Positions 1 through 4,243 of a stretch of 5,509 nt of DNA are shown here, one piece after another. A program made the translations under genes and the position numbers. Every line of letters begins with the position of its first letter. The first letter of the stretch is position 1. The notes beneath the pieces are model-generated. The model saw only the letters and a program-made list of their open reading frames with translations, had not been told where the DNA came from and searched no databases. Source of the DNA: T3SED10-47 sp046483725 (GTDB taxonomy: Bacteria > Bipolaricaulota > Bipolaricaulia > Bipolaricaulales > Bipolaricaulaceae). The DNA lies in contig JAWOCQ010000079.1 in assembly GCA_046483725.1 (NCBI GenBank), positions 1 to 5,509 on the forward strand, given 5' to 3'.

Positions 1-150
1 TACCAAACAGAGCCACAAGCCAATACCGGCCGGCATCATCCCGGTGGACGTCCCCTGGATGAAAAAAGCGGCAGGGGCGGCATTTCAGACCGAGCGGCTC
101 CCATAAAGTACCGCCGACCCCATGAGCCACACCCCCACCGCAATCACATC

Positions 151-186
151 CTACCATGCATGCCCCGCCTTACAATCCCATGGTAG
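151..186. repeat. 8-bp perfect inverted repeat
   Basis: CTACCATG (151-158) and CATGGTAG (179-186) are exact reverse complements separated by 20 bases. No T-run follows on either strand, so a rho-independent terminator is unlikely. The arm centres are 28 bases apart, so a protein-binding site or a loose RNA hairpin are both possible. The function is unknown. Confidence 0.45.
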
Positions 187-195
187 ACCCCCTGT

Positions 196-221
196 GTTAC
201 CTTTGGTTGCGTTAGGGTAAC
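196..221. repeat. Inverted repeat GTTACC-N14-GGTAAC within a direct repeat
   Basis: GTTACC (196-201) and GGTAAC (216-221) are exact reverse complements whose centres are 20 bases apart, about two helical turns, as expected for a dimeric regulator site. The element is flanked by an imperfect direct repeat, CCTGTGTTACC (191-201) and CCTGTGCTAGC (221-231), with 9 of 11 bases identical. It overlaps the promoter candidate at 207-233, so a repressor or activator operator is a reasonable inference. No regulator is identified. Confidence 0.4.
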
Positions 222-233
222 CTGTGCTAGCAT
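207..233 (+). promoter_or_regulatory. Weak sigma-A-type promoter candidate
   Basis: An extended -10 element, TGC followed by TAGCAT (228-233, four of six matches to TATAAT), lies 15 bases after TTGCGT (207-212), which matches only the TTG of the -35 consensus. The spacing is short, but the extended -10 could compensate. Transcription from here would begin near 240 and leave a leader of about 200 bases before the membrane protein gene at 438. This is the best candidate I find for that gene, but it is weak. Confidence 0.25.
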
Positions 234-361
234 GTGGCCAGTCCTTCGTGGATGGTATGACAGCGACGCCGTGCTGGGGGTTGTGGCCTATGAGGAGCAT
301 GGCCCCCGAGGAGAACGTCCCCTAATGCGTGGCCACCGTAGCGCCAAACGCGCACGCGTAT

Positions 362-389
362 GGCTAGCTGTGGATAGCCCGGGGGCTAT
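362..389 (+). other. Mutually exclusive hairpin arms in the leader
   Basis: ATAGCCC (374-380) and GGGCTAT (383-389) form a near-perfect 16-base dyad. The same middle segment can instead pair upstream: GGCTA (362-366) is complementary to TAGCC (375-379). The two pairings share bases and exclude each other, which is the geometry of attenuator or riboregulatory leaders. It lies 49 bases before the start at 438. The stems are short and no T-run follows, so function is uncertain. Confidence 0.25.
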
Positions 390-437
390 GCAAAGGGGGG
401 CGATGGGTACCGACTGGAGATTCATAGGGGACTAGTG

Positions 438-788
438 ATGCGATTATCGAATTGGATTGGTGGAGGGGCGTTGCTCGTGGTGGTCGGTTTGCTGGCAGCG
501 CTGTTGGTGGTGTTGGTAAACGTACTCGACGGGGGTATAGAGCTCCGTGTTGCGGGACAGGTTGAGGTAACCGGTGCGCTGGAGCCTCAGGAGGCGAATG
601 TGACGTTGGAGATTCCCGAGCCCGTCCTTGTGGAGCTTTCGGAAGGAGTGGATGTGCAGGCCCAGGTGGAGCGAATGCCTGGTACGTGGAGCGAGTTGGG
701 TGTGTTGCTTCCAGCACGCTGGAACCTGCTCACGGGAGAGCTCGAGTGGCGCTATGTGGATGGTGAGGACGCAGAGGAACCGGGATGA
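438..788 (+). CDS. Small membrane-anchored protein of unknown function
   Basis: This encodes a 116-residue protein that I do not recognise. Residues 7-30 are a strongly hydrophobic stretch (IGGGALLVVVGLLAALLVVLVN begins at residue 7 when read across the segment) after a short basic N-terminus, so it is most likely a single-pass anchor with the rest outside the membrane. Residues 34-80 alternate hydrophobic and charged residues, suggesting a small beta-rich domain. Near the C-terminus the segment RWNLLTGELEWRYVDGE looks like a beta hairpin, followed by an acidic tail. There are no cysteines. The ATG at 438 is preferred over the overlapping GTG at 435 because AGGGGA (426-431) then sits 6 bases upstream. 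The next gene, the aminopeptidase, follows after 100 bases on the same strand and could share a transcript. The coding call is fairly safe; the function is open. Confidence 0.7.
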   Translation: MRLSNWIGGGALLVVVGLLAALLVVLVNVLDGGIELRVAGQVEVTGALEPQEANVTLEIPEPVLVELSEGVDVQAQVERMPGTWSELGVLLPARWNLLTGELEWRYVDGEDAEEPG

Positions 789-888
789 CAAGCTGTAGCT
801 AGGGATGGGCTATCACAACCCGAGCATTGGATGGGTAAGGGATGCAGACGCCGTTTGCAGATGATATTGGGGAAAGGAGCTCGTACAG

Positions 889-1932
889 ATGGAACTGGCT
901 GAGCGATTACAGCTCTTGTCGGACGCCTTCGGGGTGGCGGGGTTTGAGGACGAGGTCCGTGGGGTAATCGAGGAAATGGTCCGGCCGCTGGTGGATGAGA
1001 TTCAGGTTGACCCCCTGGGCAATCTGATCTGCACCAGGGGCGAGGGGCCTAGGGTGCTGCTGGACGCGCACATGGACGAAGTGGGCTTTCTGGTGAGGTG
1101 GATCGAATCCGACGGTTTTGTGCGGCTTTCGGCCCTGGGAGGGTGGGATGAGCGCGTTCTGCAGGGTCACCGGGTGACGTTTATTACCCGGGACGGGGAG
1201 CGCGTGCAGGGGGTGCTGGGCTCAACGCCGCCGCACCTCCTTTCTCCTGAGGAGCGGAAGAAAGCGGTACCGTTGGACGATCTTGCCGTGGACGTGGGCG
1301 CGAAAGATCGGGAGGAAGCTGAGAGCTGGGGGCTCCGCGTGGGAGTCCCGGCCACGATTCATTATCCGTTCCAGACGATGCAGGGCGACTACGTCACGGG
1401 GAAGGCCTTTGACGACCGGGCCGGTTGCGCGGTGGCCATTGAGGCGCTGTCCCAGCTACAGGGAGAAGAGCTACCTTATACTTTGGCAGTCAACTTCGCC
1501 GTGTGCGAGGAGGCGGGGTTGCGTGGGGCGCGCACGGCGGCGTGGCGCCTCTCTCCGGATGTGGCCTTGGCGTTGGAGGGGACCATCGGGGCCGATGTCC
1601 CCGGAGTGCCCGAGGCCAAGCAGCCGGTGAGGTTGGGGAAGGGGCCGGCCCTCACCGTTGCTGACCGCTCCATCGTTGTTCGGCCCCGGATGGTCCAGTT
1701 CCTCGAACGGTTGGCCGAGGCGGAAGGCGTTGCCTACCAGTACAAGCTTCCCTCCTACGGTGCCACCGACGCAGGCGCGATACACCTGGAGCGGGGGGGA
1801 GTCCTCGCCGGCGTGGTGTCAGTCCCTTGCCGGTACATACACTCGCCGGTGTCGGTGTTACGCCTCTCCGACTTGGAGGATACAATGTCCTTGGTGCTGG
1901 CGTTTCTCCGTAGGGCGGGGGAGCTGCTATGA
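889..1932 (+). CDS. M42-family metallo-aminopeptidase (glutamyl aminopeptidase/FrvX type)
   Basis: This 347-residue protein has the normal length and motifs of peptidase family M42, di-metal cytosolic aminopeptidases that usually form large tetrahedral assemblies and trim short peptides released by proteases. Visible candidate active-site residues, assigned by family motif, are His61 and Asp63 in LLDAHMDE, Asp175 in GKAFDDR (bridging metal), Glu207-Glu208 in AVCEEAG (general base and metal), Glu230 in ALEGTIGADVPG, and His318 in CRYIHSP near the C-terminus. All expected metal ligands are present; position 230 is Glu where some family members have Asp. Residues 80-155 form the inserted dimerisation/PDZ-like domain. 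AAAGGAG at 873-879 is 9 bases before the ATG. Some relatives were annotated as endoglucanases; aminopeptidase is the better supported role. Exact side-chain preference (acidic, leucyl or lysyl) cannot be read from the sequence. The last codons overlap the convergent regulator gene by 6 bases. Confidence 0.95.
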   Translation: MELAERLQLLSDAFGVAGFEDEVRGVIEEMVRPLVDEIQVDPLGNLICTRGEGPRVLLDAHMDEVGFLVRWIESDGFVRLSALGGWDERVLQGHRVTFITRDGERVQGVLGSTPPHLLSPEERKKAVPLDDLAVDVGAKDREEAESWGLRVGVPATIHYPFQTMQGDYVTGKAFDDRAGCAVAIEALSQLQGEELPYTLAVNFAVCEEAGLRGARTAAWRLSPDVALALEGTIGADVPGVPEAKQPVRLGKGPALTVADRSIVVRPRMVQFLERLAEAEGVAYQYKLPSYGATDAGAIHLERGGVLAGVVSVPCRYIHSPVSVLRLSDLEDTMSLVLAFLRRAGELL

Positions 1933-2103
1933 TTGCGGCCGGTCCCCGTCGTCCTCTTTGTCCAGGTACTGGACGATGGCCTCCACCACTAGCCAGTTCA
2001 CGGAGCGCTCCCGCTCTTGCGCCAGTCTGGCCAGCCTTTCCACCGGGCGCAGGGCGACCTTGTCCCGGGAGAAGTAGACTGACAATAGTGGACGATTGGC
2101 CAT
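1927..2103 (-). CDS. Ribbon-helix-helix (CopG/Arc-type) DNA-binding protein
   Basis: This 58-residue protein has the plan of a ribbon-helix-helix transcription factor. It starts MANRPLLSVYF, where residues 5-11 would form the DNA-contacting beta strand. Helix A is about residues 13-31 (VERLARLAQERE), and a turn leads to helix B at 34-48 (RSVNWLVVEAIVQYL), the typical S-x-x-x-L-x-x-E-A-I-x-x-Y-L pattern of the family. A short charged tail ends in DRPQS. Such proteins dimerise and bind operator repeats in the major groove. The ATG is fixed by AGGAGG (2110-2115, - strand) with 6-base spacing. The gene runs tail-to-tail into the M42 peptidase gene, sharing 1927-1932, and is divergent from the acylphosphatase gene. 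No toxin-like partner is adjacent, so a stand-alone, probably autoregulating repressor is more likely than an antitoxin. The targets are unknown. Confidence 0.85.
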   Translation of the reverse strand: MANRPLLSVYFSRDKVALRPVERLARLAQERERSVNWLVVEAIVQYLDKEDDGDRPQS

Positions 2104-2113
2104 GAGACACCTC

Positions 2114-2145
2114 CTCTTAACAAGAGTAGCAGATCTTGGAACAAG
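2114..2145. promoter_or_regulatory. Operator-like repeats upstream of the ribbon-helix-helix gene
   Basis: A 13-base dyad, CTCTT-aac-AAGAG (2114-2126), touches the ribosome binding site of the regulator gene. AACAAG occurs as a direct repeat at 2119-2124 and 2140-2145, exactly 21 bases or two helical turns apart, and the second copy overlaps the predicted -10 box. A further small dyad, CTTG-gaa-CAAG, lies at 2135-2145. Ribbon-helix-helix proteins commonly bind such helically phased repeats at their own promoters, so this is a good candidate autoregulatory operator. Binding is inferred. Confidence 0.4.
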
Positions 2146-2172
2146 TATACTCGATGTGCGCTCATGAGTAAA
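2144..2172 (-). promoter_or_regulatory. Promoter of the ribbon-helix-helix gene
   Basis: Read on the - strand, TTTACT (2167-2172, four of six matches to TTGACA) is followed after exactly 17 bases by TATACT (2144-2149, five of six matches to TATAAT). Transcription would begin near 2137, giving a leader of about 34 bases that includes the AGGAGG ribosome binding site. AGTATACT is self-complementary, so the same -10 also reads on the + strand toward the acylphosphatase gene, but I find no matching -35 there. Confidence 0.5.
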
Positions 2173-2185
2173 GGGGGTAGCTGGA

Positions 2186-2461
2186 GTGATACAGGCGATT
2201 TATGTGCTTATCTACGGGTATGTACAGGGCGTTTTCTTCCGAGCGAGTGCTCGGGATAAGGCGCTGAATTTAGGCTTGACTGGCTATGTACGGAACTTGC
2301 CCGACGGTTCCGTGGAGCTGGAAGCGGAGGGAGAGGATGACTCTCTGCGGGAGTTGATCAGTTGGTGCCATCACGGCCCTCCGGCAGCACGGGTTGAGCG
2401 GGTGGAGGTCAGCTGGGGAGAGGCAACAGGCCGCTGGAGGGAGTTTGCCGTCCGTGGCTGA
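2186..2461 (+). CDS. acyP: Acylphosphatase
   Basis: This 91-residue protein covers the whole acylphosphatase fold at its usual length. Acylphosphatase hydrolyses the carboxyl-phosphate bond of acyl phosphates such as acetyl phosphate or 1,3-bisphosphoglycerate. The signature GYVQGVFFR (residues 11-19) forms the phosphate-binding loop with the catalytic Arg19, and the second signature, GLTGYVRNLPDGSVEL (30-45), supplies the water-orienting Asn37. Both catalytic residues are present. The start is GTG; AAGGGGGT (2171-2178) lies 7 bases upstream, and the nearby ATG at 2164 is in another frame. The gene is divergent from the regulator gene, with 82 bases between the start codons, and converges on the acyl-CoA synthetase gene with only 14 bases between stop codons. 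Small soluble acylphosphatases are frequent in thermophiles; which acyl phosphate matters in the cell cannot be told from sequence. Confidence 0.95.
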   Translation: MIQAIYVLIYGYVQGVFFRASARDKALNLGLTGYVRNLPDGSVELEAEGEDDSLRELISWCHHGPPAARVERVEVSWGEATGRWREFAVRG

Positions 2462-2487
2462 GGGGCCCATCGCCATCAGCTTTGCTT
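2457..2487 (+). terminator. Possible terminator containing both stop codons
   Basis: GCTGA (2457-2461) pairs with TCAGC (2476-2480); after one mismatch the stem continues with GG (2463-2464) to CC (2473-2474), leaving an 8-base loop. On the + strand the stem is followed by TTTGCTT, a weak T-rich tail. The stem arms include the stop codons of both convergent genes. The tail suits termination of the acylphosphatase transcript; on the - strand no T-run follows. It is weak and imperfect. Confidence 0.3.
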
Positions 2488-4104
2488 GGTGTAGATGTGG
2501 CGTTTGATCTCCAGCTTGATGGACTTTTCAAAGGGCTCGTCGACTAGGGTCAGGTCTTCCTTTCCCTTGAGGCGCTTGAAGGCGGCCATGTTGTTTTGGG
2601 CATCCTTTACCTTGTTCCAGAGGAACTCATGCGCTGCCTCTTTGGTCTTTATGGCTTGTTGACTTAACAGATCCCAATTCGGGTAGACCATTGCCGCCAC
2701 GGTCGATCGACCGCCGCTCTCCCTCTCGTAAACGAGCACTTCCTCTACCTCGGGAATCTGGTGGAACTCCCACTCCAGCTCTTCCGGGTACACGTTCTTA
2801 CCGGTTTCTAAGACGATGACGTGCTTCTTCCTCCCTTTGAGAAAGAGGCATCCCTCCTCGTCGATTCGCCCTACGTCCCCCGTACGGAACCAACCGTCCT
2901 GGGTGAAAGCCTCGGCGGTACGCTGCTCGTTTTTGTAGTAGCCGGCTGAGATGTTAGGCCCCCGCGCGAGGACATCCCCGTAGCCTTCGGCGTCCCTGCC
3001 ATCGATCCGCAGCTCGACACCGGGAAGGGGCCAGCCGACCGTCCCCGCCTTCCTCGTAAACGGCTCGCAAAAAGTGAGGATCGGGGAGGTCTCGGTAAGC
3101 CCGTAGCCCTCGCTCACCCCCAGGCCCAAACGCCTCAAGGCGGCGCCGACCTCGGGGGCGAGCGGAGCGCCTCCGGAGGCAAAGAACCTAAAGCTTGGGC
3201 CTAGAACCCTGCGTTTGAGAAACACCCCCAGCAGCCGGGGGGCAAACCGGTGGAGCAAACGGCGTACGCCGTTCCCGTCGATGTTTTCCTTCATCCTCCG
3301 CCAGAGGGCGTGGTACAGCTTGGGTACGCCTACAAGGATGGTACACTCCACGCGCTGGATGACTTCTAGCAGGTTGCGGTAGTCGTCGGTATACGTCACC
3401 TGTGCCCCGGCCGACACGGGAGTCAGTAGAGTGGTGGTGAGCCCGTAGATGTGGTGCCAGGGCACGATGGTGACGATGCGGTCGGAAGAGCTGATGTTCA
3501 GGACCTTGAGGAGGGCTTCCACGTTGGAAGTGAGGTTCTTGTGGCTCAGCATGACCCCTTTTGCGTCGCCGGTGGTACCAGAGGTGTACATGAGCACGGC
3601 CAGCTCCTTGGCTTCTGGCCGTGCGTCCGGCGCCTTCTCCACCATATCGGGGAGGATATCCCACAGGGACATGGTCCCTGGCGAGGTATCCATGGCCACG
3701 ATCTCCTCCAGAGACGGTACATTCTTACGCAAGGGGAGGAATTCTTCGTAGCGTTGAGGCGAACAGATAAACACCTTGGCCTCGGCCTCACCCAGTATCC
3801 TGCTTACCTCGGCAGGCTGAAGTCCGGCATCCAACGGCACAGCTACGGCTCCCAGACGCTGAACGGCATAGAAGGCGATCGCCCAGCTCACTGTAGGTTT
3901 GCCCAACAAGCCCACTCGATCAGCTTCTCTGACCCCCTGAGCGGAAAGCCAGGCGGCCATGCGTCCGGAGAGCTCCCACAGCTCGCGGTAAGTAGCCTGC
4001 CGGTAGGAGATATGCCGCCCCTTGGCCGCAGGGATGCGGATCGCCACTTGTTCGCCGTGCAGCTTGGCACTGCGGGCGAACACTTCTGGGATGCTTGGGT
4101 ACAC
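2476..4104 (-). CDS. AMP-forming long-chain acyl-CoA synthetase-like protein
   Basis: This protein of about 542 residues belongs to the adenylate-forming (ANL) superfamily and is most like long-chain fatty acid-CoA ligases, which activate a fatty acid to acyl-AMP and then acyl-CoA. In order from the preferred start, the motifs are YTSGTTGDAKG (about 173-183, A3 phosphate loop), PWHHIYGL (215-222, A4 region), ASGGAPL (309-315), GYGLTETSP (333-341, A5), WFRTGDVG (405-412, A7) and GRKKHVIVLETGKNVYPEEL (424-443, A8 hinge). The C-terminal segment PFEKSIKLEIKRHIY corresponds to A10, but the position normally occupied by the catalytic Lys appears to be Glu (codon 2509-2511). GTG at 4102-4104 is preferred over the in-frame GTG at 4111-4113, because the latter lies inside the ribosome binding site. 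The gene lies one base after the 45-codon ORF and downstream of pyruvate kinase, apparently co-transcribed. Fatty acid chain length and true activity are not known; there is no signal peptide, so it should be cytosolic or peripheral to the membrane. Confidence 0.9.
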   Translation of the reverse strand: MYPSIPEVFARSAKLHGEQVAIRIPAAKGRHISYRQATYRELWELSGRMAAWLSAQGVREADRVGLLGKPTVSWAIAFYAVQRLGAVAVPLDAGLQPAEVSRILGEAEAKVFICSPQRYEEFLPLRKNVPSLEEIVAMDTSPGTMSLWDILPDMVEKAPDARPEAKELAVLMYTSGTTGDAKGVMLSHKNLTSNVEALLKVLNISSSDRIVTIVPWHHIYGLTTTLLTPVSAGAQVTYTDDYRNLLEVIQRVECTILVGVPKLYHALWRRMKENIDGNGVRRLLHRFAPRLLGVFLKRRVLGPSFRFFASGGAPLAPEVGAALRRLGLGVSEGYGLTETSPILTFCEPFTRKAGTVGWPLPGVELRIDGRDAEGYGDVLARGPNISAGYYKNEQRTAEAFTQDGWFRTGDVGRIDEEGCLFLKGRKKHVIVLETGKNVYPEELEWEFHQIPEVEEVLVYERESGGRSTVAAMVYPNWDLLSQQAIKTKEAAHEFLWNKVKDAQNNMAAFKRLKGKEDLTLVDEPFEKSIKLEIKRHIYTKQS

Positions 4105-4105
4105 C

Positions 4106-4243
4106 TCAATCACCTCCCGCTTCCGGCTCGGGCATTGTCTCCGCGGCAGTCGCTCCTGTCGCCTGCTCTTTGGGCGGCGGCTGCACTCCCCCGCTGGCGA
4201 ATGCTCCCCTTAGGCCCGTATACACATTCGGACCCAATTCCAT
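4106..4243 (-). CDS. 45-codon ORF coupled between pyruvate kinase and acyl-CoA synthetase
   Basis: I do not recognise this product. The ATG shares one base with the pyruvate kinase stop (TGATG), the frame stays open across the entire gap, and its TGA is followed after a single base by the preferred GTG of the synthetase gene. This fit at both ends is typical of translationally coupled genes. The 45 residues start MELGPNVYTGLRGAF, continue with a Pro-rich centre (VQPPPKEQ) and finish in an acidic Ala/Gly/Glu/Pro-rich tail (ETMPEPEAGGD). There is no membrane segment, cysteine or DNA-binding motif; most of it would be disordered. No strong ribosome binding site precedes it, only a weak GGAAGTG in the end of pyruvate kinase, so reinitiation is expected. 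The alternative is that it is only a spacer whose open frame keeps ribosomes moving to the synthetase start. Confidence 0.5.
   Translation of the reverse strand: MELGPNVYTGLRGAFASGGVQPPPKEQATGATAAETMPEPEAGGD
4109..4117 (-). promoter_or_regulatory. Start-deciding ribosome binding site of the acyl-CoA synthetase gene
   Basis: On the - strand, GGAGGTGAT is a nine-base match to the anti-Shine-Dalgarno end of 16S rRNA. GGAGG sits 8 bases before the GTG at 4102-4104, an ideal distance, whereas the upstream in-frame GTG at 4111-4113 is formed by the site itself and cannot use it. The site lies inside the last codons of the 45-codon ORF. Confidence 0.75.

Larger units (their letters stand above)
1..434. 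other. Dyad-rich stretch with no gene I can support
   Basis: No reading frame here has both a convincing start with ribosome binding site and a recognisable protein. At the left edge the + frame starting at base 2 is open to a TAA at 104-106 and could be the last 34 codons of a gene entering the window, ending in FQTERLP. The - strand over the same bases gives a hydrophobic translation interrupted by a TGA, so the strand cannot be settled. A 67-codon + frame at 232-435 begins inside a promoter-like element, has no ribosome binding site and resembles nothing I know. What the stretch clearly holds is three sets of short inverted repeats (151-186, 196-221, 362-389), listed separately. It is probably the regulatory and leader region of the gene starting at 438. 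Confidence 0.5.

Noticed and set aside
232..435. A 67-codon + frame ending one base into the GTG at 435
   Set aside because: Its ATG lies inside the candidate -10 element and has no ribosome binding site. The translation, rich in Trp, Arg and Gly, looks like no protein family, and the dyads inside it fit a leader better. A small real gene is not fully excluded.
249..854. TGGATGG and GACGCCGT occur in the same order at 249-272 and 828-854, and both translate to GW-D-DAV-like peptides
   Set aside because: Only 15 matching bases in two blocks with different spacing, and no similarity beyond them; probably coincidence.
805..864. A 19-codon frame before the M42 gene as a leader peptide
   Set aside because: No clear ribosome binding site, no run of regulatory codons and no hairpin that would make an attenuator.
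1927..2103. The ribbon-helix-helix gene as the antitoxin of a toxin-antitoxin pair
   Set aside because: Neither neighbour is toxin-like: one side is the M42 peptidase and the other a complete acylphosphatase.
4111..4113. Upstream GTG as the acyl-CoA synthetase start
   Set aside because: It lies within the strong ribosome binding site itself, leaving no usable spacing; the GTG at 4102-4104 is ideally placed.
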